Positions 16,135-26,091 are shown, counted from the first letter of the stretch. The stretch is 64,000 nt of DNA from Gracilimonas sp017641085 (GCF_046115515.1 NZ_CP175953.1); one strand, 5' to 3'. A program made the numbers and translations. The notes: generated by a model not told the origin, from the sequence alone.

Positions 16135-18132
16135 TCACTCTCCGATTAATTCCCGGAATTTGGTTTCATCTAAAACTGGGACTCCGAGTTGATTGGCTTT
16201 ATCAAGTTTGCTTCCGGCTGATTCACCGGCTAATACATAATCGGTGTTTCCACTGACTGAAGAGGCTGTTTTACCGCCGTGTTTTTCAATAAGATCAGTG
16301 GCTTCTTTTCTTGTATAGGTTGGGAGGGAGCCGGTGAGGACAAATTTTTTACCCTCAAATATGTTGGAGGCCAGTTGCTCTTCTTCCTGTTCAAACTGAA
16401 GGCCTTTCTCGCCCAAGTGTTGTACAATCGCCCGGTTCTTTTCATTGCTAAAGAAGTCAACCACCGACTCGGCTATTCTGGGTCCAATAGAATCTACATC
16501 GGTCAGTTCTTCTTCACTAAGTGACTGCAGCTTCTCCATGGTTTTAAATGCTTTGGCTAAATCTTTAGCCACGGTTTTGCCGACAAAGCGAATACCCAGC
16601 GCATAAATAACCCGCTCAAAGGGTTGTTCCTTACTTTTTTCGATGGCGTCTATCAGGTTCTGCGCACTCTTTTCAGCCATACGATCCAGTTCCACAATCT
16701 GCTCTTTCCGTAAGTCATATAAGTCAGCATAGGTTTTGATCAGTCCTTCAGAAACCAGCTGATCAACAACAGATTCGCCCAATCCTTCTATATCCATGGC
16801 ATCCCGGGAAGCAAAATGCTCGATGCGGATGCGTACCTGGGGCGGACAAGTGGGGTTCACACATCGCCAGGCAACTTCATCTTCGTATTTGATGAGATCG
16901 GAGTTACAAGCAGGGCAGGTTTTCGGAAATTTGAACGGCTCACTTCGATCCTCACGATCCGGATTGACCACACTGATGACCTGAGGGATAATTTCCCCGG
17001 CTTTTTCAACCACAACGGTATCACCGATACGAATGTCTTTTCGCTGAATCTCATCTTCATTATGGAGAGAAGCCCGCTTCACAGTAGTGCCGGCCAGTTC
17101 AACAGCTTCCAGCTCAGCAACCGGTGTTATTGTTCCCAACCGGCCAACCTGCAGGGTAATGTCGTTAATAGTAGTGGTGGCTTGCTCAGCTTCAAATTTG
17201 TAAGCGATAGCCCAGCGAGGGAATTTAGAAGTAGTTCCGAGTTCTTCCCGTAAATGGCTTTGATTTACCTTTATTACTACGCCGTCTGTTTCATACGGGA
17301 GCTGATGGCGTAAATCATCCCACTCTTTGATGATGCTATGAACTTCATCGATAGATGAAAAGACTTCATAATATTCCGAAACAGGCAGCCCAAATTCTGC
17401 TAAAAGTTCAGCTTTTCGATACTGAGTTAACGAATCGTCTTCCTCATCCAGCAGCAAATCAAAAGCAAAAAAGCGGATGGGACGCTGTGAGACGGCTTTC
17501 GGATCCTGCATTTTTAAAGATCCGGCCGTGGAGTTTCTGGGATTGGCAAAAACAGGGAGTCCCTGTTCTTCCCGGTGCTGATTCATTCGTGCGAAAGCTT
17601 CGCGCTCCATGTAGGCTTCTCCACGAACTTCAACAACCCGTGGATAATCTCCCTGTAAAGTAAGAGGGATATCGCGAATAGTTTTCACGTTGTTGGTGAT
17701 GTCATCCCCCTGCTGACCGTCACCGCGGGTGGCACCCAGGACTAATTCACCATTTTCGTATCGAAGCCGGAGTGAGGCGCCATCAAATTTAAGCTCCACC
17801 ATATATTCATAATCTTCATGGCCGAGTATTTTCTTCACCCGTCCGTCAAAATCATTCAGTTCTTCCTCGTTGTAGGTATTATCTAAGCTGAGGAGTGGGA
17901 CCGGATGCTGTACGGTTTCAAAAACGGAAGAAACTTCACCCCCGACCCTTTGTGTTGGAGATTCCGGATCGTGAAGATCAAATTTCTTTTCCAGCTGTTC
18001 GAGTTCTTTGAGTGTTTCATCAAACTCTTTATCGCTCATAAAAGGCTGAGCATCCTGGTAATAGGCTTTGTTGGCCTGGTCAAGAAGATCACGAAGTTCG
18101 TTTACGCGTTCCCGGGCTTCTTTCTTAGTCAT
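16135..18132 (-). CDS. ligA: NAD-dependent DNA ligase LigA
   Basis: 665 residues, the normal size. It seals nicks during replication and repair using NAD. Lys115 in ELKFDGAS is the adenylated lysine. The OB-fold, a four-Cys zinc site (CPAC and CVNPTC), helix-hairpin-helix repeats and a C-terminal BRCT domain (about 590-665, beginning IFEGKKFVLTGSLP) follow in order. It is downstream of a RodZ-like gene with an 11-base gap. Confidence 0.95.
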   Translation of the reverse strand: MTKKEARERVNELRDLLDQANKAYYQDAQPFMSDKEFDETLKELEQLEKKFDLHDPESPTQRVGGEVSSVFETVQHPVPLLSLDNTYNEEELNDFDGRVKKILGHEDYEYMVELKFDGASLRLRYENGELVLGATRGDGQQGDDITNNVKTIRDIPLTLQGDYPRVVEVRGEAYMEREAFARMNQHREEQGLPVFANPRNSTAGSLKMQDPKAVSQRPIRFFAFDLLLDEEDDSLTQYRKAELLAEFGLPVSEYYEVFSSIDEVHSIIKEWDDLRHQLPYETDGVVIKVNQSHLREELGTTSKFPRWAIAYKFEAEQATTTINDITLQVGRLGTITPVAELEAVELAGTTVKRASLHNEDEIQRKDIRIGDTVVVEKAGEIIPQVISVVNPDREDRSEPFKFPKTCPACNSDLIKYEDEVAWRCVNPTCPPQVRIRIEHFASRDAMDIEGLGESVVDQLVSEGLIKTYADLYDLRKEQIVELDRMAEKSAQNLIDAIEKSKEQPFERVIYALGIRFVGKTVAKDLAKAFKTMEKLQSLSEEELTDVDSIGPRIAESVVDFFSNEKNRAIVQHLGEKGLQFEQEEEQLASNIFEGKKFVLTGSLPTYTRKEATDLIEKHGGKTASSVSGNTDYVLAGESAGSKLDKANQLGVPVLDETKFRELIGE

Positions 18133-18143
18133 TTTAAATGCTG

Positions 18144-19229
18144 CTATAATCTGATTCTGTACACGGTGCTATCTGGTGGGCCTACGCTGAGCGGAAACTC
18201 GCTTGGGGGAGGAGCAAGGTATCTGGGCTGATCGAGCACATCCCGTGTTATCATGATTGAATTGAACGCGGAATTAAAATAATTCTGTCGCGGGTTTTCA
18301 ATTACATGTCCATTGAACATCAACAATAACCGGCTGTATTGACCGCGAACAAGCAGCGTGTCACTGAAATCGAAATAGTATGACTCACCTTGCTCCATCC
18401 AAAAAGGGTTGGTACGCCAGTTCAGATCGCTGGTAACACGAATGGGTTCAAGTTGACCGTAGGCAGCATAAACAGAGATGGTGAGCGTGTCTCCCAGCTC
18501 GATGGGTTCCGCTGGTGATGTTTGCTCATTTTCAGTAGTTGATGTTTCACCTGCTTCCGGTTCGTTATTTTCTGTGATAGCAGTGGAATCTACAGGGGCA
18601 GGTGGAATAGCATTTTGATCAGATGGTCCGGTTGCTGGCTGCTCGGTTTCTGCAGTTTCACTTTGGAAGAACGAGCCGATATCATCCCAGAATATATATC
18701 CGGTTGTGCCAAGAGCACCTACAATCACGAAAATCAATATCATCAACCAAACCCTGGAGTCTTTACTCGCTGTTGTAAACTTACGGCCCATATCTGCCCA
18801 GTTGATCGGGTCTTCTTCGGGGGGAGGTGGAGTTCTTTTCGGCTCCTTGGGTTCCGGTTTGGGTTTCATTTCCTCAAAAGCAGGTTTGTCATCATCAGGG
18901 CTTTCAGAAGGGAGGGTGTCTTTGGGGGCTAAATCGAACTGTGATTCAGATTCGTTTTCCGTTGAGTCTCCAATCAAGCTACCTGTGTAGGAGCCTTCTT
19001 CCAATTCATCGAGCGCTTGAACAATTTCATCATCTTCAATTTTCAAAACCTTGGCATAGCTTCGTACAAAGCTGCGAACATAGGTTTTGTTCTTACCCTT
19101 GTCAGAAAATATGCTGCCATCCTCAATGCTTTTTAGTGTGCTAAGAGGAATTTTAATAGCATTTTGTATATCCTCTAATGAGAGGTTTTGGCTTTTACGT
19201 ATAGAGGCAAGGTCTTTTCCCAGAGACAT
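18144..19229 (-). CDS. RodZ-like helix-turn-helix membrane protein
   Basis: 361 residues. Residues about 7-75 form the XRE-type HTH of RodZ (LASIRKSQNLSLEDIQNAIK). An acidic/proline-rich linker carries PPPPEED. One membrane helix spans about 161-181 (LMILIFVIVGALGTTGYIFW). A Thr/Glu-rich periplasmic linker follows, and the last 110 residues form a beta domain like DUF4115. RodZ links MreB to the cell-wall elongation machinery. Divergent from comF; probably in an operon with ligA. Confidence 0.8.
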   Translation of the reverse strand: MSLGKDLASIRKSQNLSLEDIQNAIKIPLSTLKSIEDGSIFSDKGKNKTYVRSFVRSYAKVLKIEDDEIVQALDELEEGSYTGSLIGDSTENESESQFDLAPKDTLPSESPDDDKPAFEEMKPKPEPKEPKRTPPPPEEDPINWADMGRKFTTASKDSRVWLMILIFVIVGALGTTGYIFWDDIGSFFQSETAETEQPATGPSDQNAIPPAPVDSTAITENNEPEAGETSTTENEQTSPAEPIELGDTLTISVYAAYGQLEPIRVTSDLNWRTNPFWMEQGESYYFDFSDTLLVRGQYSRLLLMFNGHVIENPRQNYFNSAFNSIMITRDVLDQPRYLAPPPSEFPLSVGPPDSTVYRIRL

Positions 19230-19327
19230 ATAAAATAATTTAGGTCTGCTTACAAAATTATAAGAAGCTAAGTAATTAAATGTGATAGGAAAAGCAAACT
19301 TTTAGCTTTAATTGATGCGGAAAAATT

Positions 19328-20032
19328 ATGTTGCTTACAAAATTTAAAGAGGGCGTTTTAGAGGTCTTATTTCCCAAAGTATGTACGGTTTGCGGGCTGA
19401 AGCTATCGACGAATGAAAACTTTGTATGTACGATGTGTCTAAAAGATAAATTTGAGGAAGCTTACCGGGGTGGAAAACAAGCTTCAAGCGATATCCTGCT
19501 TCCGGAAGGGATCAGCCTTCAGCATGCGCTCTGGAATTTTGACAAAGGCGGGCATTTGCAAGAGCTTTTGCATCAGCTTAAGTATAACCGGTTGATCGGA
19601 GTTGGGGAAGATGTGGGTCGCCAGCTTGGTAAAAGCCTGCTTGGTAATCCTCTGTTTGTCAATGGAATCAGGAATAAGAAGGCCTTGCTGCTTCCGGTTC
19701 CCCTTCATAAAAAGAAAAGAAGAATGCGGGGTTATAATCAGGCTTTCCATATTGCAAAAGGTGTAGCCGAGGTAACGAATCTTCATATTGTAAAGCAGGA
19801 AACGGTCATCCGGACTAAGAATACGAGTACGCAAACCGGGTTTTCTCTCGAAAAGAGAAGGAAGAATATTGCCGGGGCTTTTGAGGTTCAGAATCCCGAA
19901 GCCATTGAGGATGCCGTTTGCATTGTGATTGATGACGTGTTCACCACCGGAGCCACTACCTTTGAGCTGGCATCCAAACTGAAGAAAGCCGGTTGTAAAG
20001 AAATTATGATAGCTACGGTAGCCCAGGCCTGA
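19328..20032 (+). CDS. ComF family phosphoribosyltransferase-like protein
   Basis: 234 residues. A four-Cys zinc ribbon (Cys19, 22, 34, 37) is followed by a type I phosphoribosyltransferase fold. The segments LPVPLHKKKRRMRGYNQA and the PRPP loop VIDDVFTTGATTFE are diagnostic for ComF. ComF supports DNA uptake in transformable bacteria, but it is widespread in others, so competence should not be assumed. 24 bases separate it from the next gene. Confidence 0.9.
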   Translation: MLLTKFKEGVLEVLFPKVCTVCGLKLSTNENFVCTMCLKDKFEEAYRGGKQASSDILLPEGISLQHALWNFDKGGHLQELLHQLKYNRLIGVGEDVGRQLGKSLLGNPLFVNGIRNKKALLLPVPLHKKKRRMRGYNQAFHIAKGVAEVTNLHIVKQETVIRTKNTSTQTGFSLEKRRKNIAGAFEVQNPEAIEDAVCIVIDDVFTTGATTFELASKLKKAGCKEIMIATVAQA

Positions 20033-20056
20033 AACCTTCTTTATTAAAGCCTATAT

Positions 20057-20734
20057 TTGGACATGGAAAATTTTAAAAGAGGACGTTTTGAATGGCAGAT
20101 GCTGGAGCTTCCGGATGGAATAACCACCTCCAATGGAAACTGGTATCATATTACACGGGATGGAATTGAGAAATACGTGCCGGGCTTGCTGAAAGAAAAA
20201 CCCCTGGAACAAATCATTCAGGAAGCCGATGCCTGGGTGAAAAGCTCTAACGGGCTGGCACTGATGCTTTACTTCATCCTCGTTTATGCTACCGTTGATG
20301 CGTTATGGGCTTTTATAATTTCGTTGGCTGTTTATTTTCTGTGGTACTTTAATACCGGTGTGTTTGTGAATGTGATTTCCACACCGATTGCCCGCTTGCT
20401 GAATAAAGACGGATTCATCTATACCGTTTCCGGGGTATTCCTGATTGGGATTAGTCTTAACGACTTAATAGCCGGTGTCGGGATAAGCGTTGAGTTTAAT
20501 GCACTTTGGTATGGATTAGGACTGTTCTTTTTGTTCAAAGTGGGGTTGTTGTCTCTTCTTATTCAATTTGTTCGAAATAAGTTCTTCGATAAACCAAAAG
20601 TCCCCAAACCGGACCGTATTCTGAATATGCTGCTCATCCGATATGGAATGAAACACGGTATTTTAACCGGGAAAATCGAGGATATGGAAAAAGAGCTTAT
20701 CCGTATAGCCAATTATCATAAGGGGAAGAAGTAA
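20057..20734 (+). CDS. Membrane protein of unknown function
   Basis: 225 residues. A soluble N-terminus (about 70 residues) precedes hydrophobic segments at about 73-107, 123-141 and 152-175. A basic C-terminal tail follows (RNKFFDKPKVPKPDR). I do not recognise the family. It is just downstream of comF on the same strand and probably cotranscribed, which gives no functional clue by itself. Confidence 0.65.
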   Translation: MDMENFKRGRFEWQMLELPDGITTSNGNWYHITRDGIEKYVPGLLKEKPLEQIIQEADAWVKSSNGLALMLYFILVYATVDALWAFIISLAVYFLWYFNTGVFVNVISTPIARLLNKDGFIYTVSGVFLIGISLNDLIAGVGISVEFNALWYGLGLFFLFKVGLLSLLIQFVRNKFFDKPKVPKPDRILNMLLIRYGMKHGILTGKIEDMEKELIRIANYHKGKK

Positions 20735-20862
20735 GGTCGGGCGAATAGCTTTTCATTTGATCCTTTAATCTCGATCCTCAACAAAGCACTGGAATGAGGG
20801 CAAGGTAATCCCGGTCATCCCAAAAATCCTGTAAATCAAGGTTAAAAAAAGAGGGACATGGT

Positions 20863-21387
20863 CTACAAATACTTCTCCCGAATAATCTCTTTATGATGCA
20901 GCTCGTGGCCGGCAATGATGAAAGGGATAGAACGGACCGTAAACTCCACACCGCTGGCAGTGCCTTTCAGGGAAATCATCTCTTTGGTCATGTTCTGGAA
21001 AAGGTGAATGGTGGAAATGCGGACGGCTAAATATTCATTCGCGAGGTTGTGGATGGTCCGGCTGTTGTAATTGGAATACTTCACATAATCATCCTGCTCC
21101 ATGGAGGGAAGCGGATTTGGGTCGCGGCGGGAAAAAGCCAGCCCGCGATAACTAAACACCCGTTCGGTTTCTATTATGTGGCCGATTACCTGCTTTACCG
21201 TCCATTTGCCTTCCGCGTATGCATGGAAAGCTTTATCACCGGGTATGGCATTGATAAAGGTGTACATTTCATGCATTTGAGTATTCAGCGTTTCGATAAT
21301 GTTCCCCTTGGGAACGTGAGAAACGTAATCTGCATAGTAATGCGCATACTCTGAACTTGACGGGTATTCGTTATCCCAGGCTGACAT
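20863..21387 (-). CDS. DinB-like family protein
   Basis: 174 residues, a predicted four-helix bundle with the DinB metal-binding pattern: a His in WTVKQVIGHIIETERVF and the C-terminal HELHHKEIIREKYL. Members act as thiol- or metal-dependent transferases in detoxification or are uncharacterised. It is followed on its downstream side by an intergenic stretch (20735-20862) with no recognised gene. It lies beyond the M16 operon terminator, so it is probably a single transcription unit. Confidence 0.8.
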   Translation of the reverse strand: MSAWDNEYPSSSEYAHYYADYVSHVPKGNIIETLNTQMHEMYTFINAIPGDKAFHAYAEGKWTVKQVIGHIIETERVFSYRGLAFSRRDPNPLPSMEQDDYVKYSNYNSRTIHNLANEYLAVRISTIHLFQNMTKEMISLKGTASGVEFTVRSIPFIIAGHELHHKEIIREKYL

Positions 21388-21436
21388 GGTGTATCTCCTC
21401 TATAAATTTTAACAACCAATTATATATAGCTAAAAA

Positions 21437-21468
21437 AATCCCGCATCTCAATTAAGAAATGCGGGATT
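21437..21468 (-). terminator. Terminator of the M16 peptidase operon
   Basis: A perfect 10-base stem AATCCCGCAT / ATGCGGGATT is followed on the minus strand by a run of T. Confidence 0.88.
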
Positions 21469-21489
21469 GAAATTAGTCAGTGAAAACGA

Positions 21490-23562
21490 CTATTCAGGAA
21501 TAGAGTGACTTTCAACCGTCAGTTCTGCAGCTACCTGCTCGTCAACATAGGTAACGACGGAATAAGCATACATAACACCGCCGGCTTCGTTCCAGTCAGA
21601 ATACACGCTTTTAGCTTCCTGTCGTTGTCCGGTTTGAGGGTTCATCTCGGTATAACGGCTCATATGAGGAAGTCCGGTTTCCTGATCAAGCAGGTAAGTT
21701 ACCTTAACCTGATCGTTGGTCATTCTAACAACCGCATAATCTTCTCCGTCAACGGTTTCATCACCAAGGTATTCAGCCTGAATATCCTCGTGGTTGATGG
21801 CTATGGAGAGGTAATTACGCTTCATTTCATTCAGCATAGGCTTGGCCATTTGTGGAGGTAGCTGCCGCTGCTGTCCGCCCATCTGCATGGTTCCACTTCC
21901 GTCTTTGAAGCTCATGGTCATTTGACCCTGTGGCGTTGTCAGGTTTCGTTCGGTGGAGTAATCCGCGAAGTTGGTGACCGAAGAATTTTGGATATCCATA
22001 TCACCCATAGGTGTTTTCTGCGTGATTACAGATTTTTCCTGAATGGAAACCACATCACTACCCGGTTCCACCAGGGCATTGGCCATTTTTTCGAGCCATT
22101 CTTTTCCTTTGGTGGCATCACCGTCCACCACCGGTTCATCTGAGCCCGGCTCCGGAATGGTAATATCAACTTCATTTACATCACCAAATTGCTGCAGCTG
22201 ATCTCCGATTTCATCTTTGTTGCCAACCACCATAATCTGCAGGTAGTCGGGATTTAAGTATTCTTTGGCAACGCGCTGAACATCTTCAATGGTTGTGTTC
22301 TTTACGCCCTCAATGTATTGATCAAAAGCATCCCCGGGCAGACCTCGGTAATCATACGACATCTGCTGGCTGAGCACTTCCTCATAGCTGTCGTACTCAA
22401 ACACCGATGAGTTCAGGATTTGATCTTTGGTATCCTGCAATTCTTTTTTGGTGATGGGTTCATTCTGAAGACGGCGAATTTGCTCGATGACTGCTTCGAT
22501 GGCTTCAGCGGTTGTAGAGCTCTTGGTAGATACGCCGGCAAAGAAAAATCCGGGGTAGAAGGAGTTCATGCTGTACTGACCAAAGGCCGAATAGGCGAGC
22601 CCCATTTCAGTTCGGATAACCTGCATCAACCGGCCGGAAAAACCACCACTAAGTACACGGTTCATTACCTGAATTTGCGGATAATCAGGATTGTCGCGCA
22701 TACCACCCAGGTGACCCATCAGGATGAAGCTCTGGTTCACATCCGACTTGTGAGCAAAGTTGATAGTGCTTTGTGGCTCATAATCAACTTCTGGGAAATC
22801 GAGAGAGGTTTCCTCGCCGGAAGGAATGTTGCTAAAAGCTTCTTCCAGTTTTTGCTTCATTTCGGAAGCATCGAAATCACCAACCACACCAATCATCATG
22901 TTTTCAGATACAAAATGATCTTTATGGAAATTAACAATGTCTTCGCGGGTGATGTTGTCGATGGTTTCATATTCCGTTGTTCGGGCATACACCGATTCAG
23001 GACCATAAATCAGCTTCTGGAATTCGCGAACCCCTACACTTTGCGAATTGTCATTTCGCCGTGAAATGCTACTTTTGGTCTGAGTTTTTGCAAGCTCAAT
23101 TTTGTCATCCGGAAAAGCCGGATTGGTAAGCAGGTCGATGAAAATGGGAAGCAGTTCATCAAAATCCTCTGCCAGCACATTCATCCAGGCACTGCCGGAA
23201 GTAAACCCAATACCCGTTTCCATACTTGCAGCTTTATTTTCAAGCAGTACGTTGAGGGAATCAGCAGGGATAGACTGTGTTCCCCCTGAGCGGATAACGG
23301 TTCCGGTAATGGAAGCCAGGCCTTCTTTTTCGGCAGACACTAAAACGCCCCCGGTTTTAATATTCACCCGTATCTCGATTAGTGGAAGCTCGGTGTCTTC
23401 CAGTAAATAGTAGGTGATGCCATTATCGGCCGTGTAAGTTTCTACCTCAGGAACCTGAAAGCTGTTCAGTTCCGGGTATTTGATCTCATCGTACTTCTTT
23501 TGTGCAAAAAGCGCAGAACTTGTGAGTGCTAACGCGAGGCACAAAAGACTTAATCTTTTCAT
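21490..23562 (-). CDS. Exported M16-family protein lacking the zinc motif, with extra C-terminal domain
   Basis: About 690 residues from the ATG at 23562, which gives a clean signal peptide (MKRLSLLCLALALTSSALFA). The frame is open to 23643 with other Met choices at 23574, 23589 and 23619. Residues about 40-470 are two M16 repeats, but the place of HxxEH reads GLASITGTVIRSGG, so this copy cannot bind zinc in the usual way. The last 190 residues resemble an outer-membrane-lipoprotein-sorting type beta domain (EVYLGDE-, VTYLLDQETGLPHM-like strands). It is directly downstream of an M16 protein with an intact motif, so I infer an active/inactive heterodimer as in mitochondrial processing peptidase. 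Confidence 0.82.
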   Translation of the reverse strand: MKRLSLLCLALALTSSALFAQKKYDEIKYPELNSFQVPEVETYTADNGITYYLLEDTELPLIEIRVNIKTGGVLVSAEKEGLASITGTVIRSGGTQSIPADSLNVLLENKAASMETGIGFTSGSAWMNVLAEDFDELLPIFIDLLTNPAFPDDKIELAKTQTKSSISRRNDNSQSVGVREFQKLIYGPESVYARTTEYETIDNITREDIVNFHKDHFVSENMMIGVVGDFDASEMKQKLEEAFSNIPSGEETSLDFPEVDYEPQSTINFAHKSDVNQSFILMGHLGGMRDNPDYPQIQVMNRVLSGGFSGRLMQVIRTEMGLAYSAFGQYSMNSFYPGFFFAGVSTKSSTTAEAIEAVIEQIRRLQNEPITKKELQDTKDQILNSSVFEYDSYEEVLSQQMSYDYRGLPGDAFDQYIEGVKNTTIEDVQRVAKEYLNPDYLQIMVVGNKDEIGDQLQQFGDVNEVDITIPEPGSDEPVVDGDATKGKEWLEKMANALVEPGSDVVSIQEKSVITQKTPMGDMDIQNSSVTNFADYSTERNLTTPQGQMTMSFKDGSGTMQMGGQQRQLPPQMAKPMLNEMKRNYLSIAINHEDIQAEYLGDETVDGEDYAVVRMTNDQVKVTYLLDQETGLPHMSRYTEMNPQTGQRQEAKSVYSDWNEAGGVMYAYSVVTYVDEQVAAELTVESHSIPE

Positions 23563-23605
23563 AGTTGTAATCATCTTTCCAGCATCCATTCTTTTAAAAA
23601 TTCTG

Positions 23606-25129
23606 TTATTGATTCGCATCTGCAACCTCCCCGGCCGGAGCATTCACAATGGAACCTACCGTTAGGTTTTCTTTCACTAAATATTTCTTCGCCACGCGCT
23701 GAATATCTTCAATCGTCACCGCTTCAAGGTCTTCAAGGTTGGTGAATACTTTTCTCCAGTCGCCTTGCAGTGATTGGGCCTGCCCAAGTCGTACAGCGAG
23801 GCCTGAGTTGGAATCAAGGCCACGAATTAACCCGGCGCGTGCATTGGTTCGAACGCGATCCAGTTCTTCCTGTGTGATTTCACCGTTCTTGATTTTTTCC
23901 AGCTCCTCGTAGATGGCAGTTTCGAGAGTGTCGGTGTCATAGCCGCGGTTCGGTACGGCTAACAGGGCGAACATGCTCTCATATTTGGTTCCCGGAACCC
24001 CATTTAGATTTTGGAAGCCCAGAGCCACCTGCTCCTTTTCAACAAGGCGTTTGTACAATTTGGAAGTCCTTCCGCCTACTAAAATATTACTAAGCAGATT
24101 TAAGGCATTGTGATCAGGATGCTGATCGTTCACCGTATGATATCCCAATAACAAAAATGGCTGGGATTGCTGCTCGATGGTGAATCTTTTTTCTGCAATT
24201 TGCTCAGGTTCTTCGGTGTAGATCGGAGGAGGGGTAGGGCCTTTCTTCAACCGCCCAAAATAGGTTTTTGCCAGTTTCCGAACTTCATTCGGGTCCACAT
24301 CACCGGCAATGGCAATGGTGATGTTGTTGGGTACATAATAGGTCTCATAAAACTCACGTGCATCTTCCATCGTTGTTGCGGTGATGTCAGAATGCCAGCC
24401 GATGTTTGGAGTGCCGTATGGGTGAGCTTTATAGGCAGTCGTCAGAAAAGCCTCGTATAGTTTCCCAACCGGACTTGATTCATAACTTGATCGGCGTTCT
24501 TCACGAACCACTTCTTTTTCTTTATAGAACTCGCGGAACACCGGATTCAGAAAGCGGTCAGATTCCAGGCTGAACCAAAGCTCAATTCGGTTTTCCGGAA
24601 GGCTGTAGAAATAGTTGGTGCGGTCGGCACTGGTGGTGGCATTCATTCCCGTACCCCCGTTGCGATTCACAATTTCAGAAAACTCATTGTTAACCACATA
24701 CTGTCCGGCTTCTTCCTGAAGGGCTTCAAACTCGCTCCAAAGCTCGTTAATTCTTGTAGAATCAGGATTGATGGAGTGTTTTTCTTCCAGCCACTTCTGG
24801 TAGGTAGCATCCAGTTTCTGAAGTACCTTCTTTTCTTTTTTCCAGTTGCTGGTTCCCACGTCATGAGTTCCTTTAAAGGCCATGTGCTCAAAAACGTGAG
24901 CAAGACCGGAATTCCCAAGTGGGTTGTTTGCACCCCCAACGTTTACATAGGTAGCAAAACTGACTACCGGAGCAACCGGACGTTCTATGACAACAAATGT
25001 AAGTCCGTTATCGAGGGTGAACTCGGTTACTTTCTCTTCAAACTCCTCAAGGTACTGTGCCTGTACACCCGAAAACGAAATGGCGAGCAACAGCAATGAG
25101 GTTGCTAATATTTTCTCTGTTATTTTCAT
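23606..25129 (-). CDS. Exported M16 zinc peptidase (catalytic partner)
   Basis: 507 residues with a signal peptide (cleavage after GVQAQ). The zinc/catalytic motif HVFEH is at 78-82 (His78, Glu81, His82). A second M16 repeat extends over about 260-490. There is an insertion of about 60 residues after the motif (KKEKKVLQKLDATYQKW), which is common in this subfamily. It should degrade peptides in the periplasm. It is cotranscribed with the inactive partner downstream and follows the GntR regulator by 57 bases. Confidence 0.9.
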   Translation of the reverse strand: MKITEKILATSLLLLAISFSGVQAQYLEEFEEKVTEFTLDNGLTFVVIERPVAPVVSFATYVNVGGANNPLGNSGLAHVFEHMAFKGTHDVGTSNWKKEKKVLQKLDATYQKWLEEKHSINPDSTRINELWSEFEALQEEAGQYVVNNEFSEIVNRNGGTGMNATTSADRTNYFYSLPENRIELWFSLESDRFLNPVFREFYKEKEVVREERRSSYESSPVGKLYEAFLTTAYKAHPYGTPNIGWHSDITATTMEDAREFYETYYVPNNITIAIAGDVDPNEVRKLAKTYFGRLKKGPTPPPIYTEEPEQIAEKRFTIEQQSQPFLLLGYHTVNDQHPDHNALNLLSNILVGGRTSKLYKRLVEKEQVALGFQNLNGVPGTKYESMFALLAVPNRGYDTDTLETAIYEELEKIKNGEITQEELDRVRTNARAGLIRGLDSNSGLAVRLGQAQSLQGDWRKVFTNLEDLEAVTIEDIQRVAKKYLVKENLTVGSIVNAPAGEVADANQ

Positions 25130-25186
25130 TAGATCAATACAATTAGTGAATAGTGATTAGATACTCGGAAAATGATGTTTTCATTA

Positions 25187-25972
25187 CTATTTAGCAAATA
25201 CAGGAGAAAATTCTTTTAACGGTAGTCCATCTTTATAGGAACCGTTCTCGTCCTCATTTCGGTATAGTTCCATCACGTAAGAAACATGAGCCGGATTGTA
25301 ATACCTTTTTTGGAAATACACTTTTTTATCTCCGGTTGTACGAGAACAGCGGTCTATTTCCAGTAAAGCACTTCCCGGGTCCAGGTTCAGGTGTTTGGCA
25401 ATGGATTCATCAGCGTTTGTTGCCGTGATCCGGTAGCTGCCTCCCTGGATCAGAATTTCGTACTTATCCTCAAACACATCATAGATGGTTTGGGTAGTGA
25501 GGTCCTCATCAAACAACAGCTGTCCATACCCGGGTGGCAGCCAGGTGATATCGAAGGCAACCGGTTTTCCGTTGGCAAGCCTGACCCGCTTTATTTGGAT
25601 GAGTTTCATATCCGGGCGCAGCTGAAGCACTTCATTCACTTCGGGGACGGGGTCTACCCGATTGAGGGAAATAAGCCTGGAACTGCTTTGCAAGCCTGCC
25701 TGCTTCATGTCCTCGGAGAAATCAGTAAGACGAACCAGGGAGTTTTTCAGTTTTTGATCGCTTACAAAAGCCCCGACTCCCTGTTTCCGGTAAATCAGGC
25801 CTTCATTTTCCAGGGTAGATAATGCATGGCGAACGGTAACCCGGCTCACCTTAAAGTAATCACATAATCGGTTTTCTGAAGGAAGCTGGTCGCCGGGCTC
25901 ATATTCCGTTCCGGTGATCTCATCGCGCAGTTTTGTAGCTACTTTTTCGTGTTTTGAATTAAAGTCAGACAT
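25187..25972 (-). CDS. GntR-family regulator, HutC/UTRA subfamily
   Basis: 261 residues. Residues about 8-75 are a GntR winged helix (QLPSENRLCDYFKVSRVTVRHALSTLENEGLI). Residues about 95-240 are a UTRA ligand domain. Family members bind sugars or amino-acid derivatives and release DNA. It heads the M16 operon and faces the sulfur operon. A 16-base near-palindrome at 26012-26027 in the shared promoter region is a candidate operator. The ligand cannot be inferred. Confidence 0.88.
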   Translation of the reverse strand: MSDFNSKHEKVATKLRDEITGTEYEPGDQLPSENRLCDYFKVSRVTVRHALSTLENEGLIYRKQGVGAFVSDQKLKNSLVRLTDFSEDMKQAGLQSSSRLISLNRVDPVPEVNEVLQLRPDMKLIQIKRVRLANGKPVAFDITWLPPGYGQLLFDEDLTTQTIYDVFEDKYEILIQGGSYRITATNADESIAKHLNLDPGSALLEIDRCSRTTGDKKVYFQKRYYNPAHVSYVMELYRNEDENGSYKDGLPLKEFSPVFAK

Positions 25973-26011
25973 AATGAATTCATGAATTGCAATGGAGATG
26001 AAAGATACTTA

Positions 26012-26027
26012 TTATAACATGTTGTAA
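26012..26027. promoter_or_regulatory. Candidate GntR operator
   Basis: TTATAACA followed by TGTTGTAA: the half-sites are complementary at 7 of 8 positions. It lies 40 bases before the GntR start and 65 before the first sulfur-transporter gene, a position suited to autoregulation and perhaps control of both directions. Binding is inference. Confidence 0.4.
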
Positions 26028-26091
26028 CAAATTAATTCAGCTTCTTATCATTGTCACGAATCAAAAAGACATTCATCAAATAAGATCAAAA

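Noticed and set aside
26024..26053. A fourth TGTAACAAA site before the sulfur operon
   Set aside because: The downstream ACTCTT box is missing at the required spacing, and the sequence is better explained as part of the GntR-type palindrome at 26012-26027.
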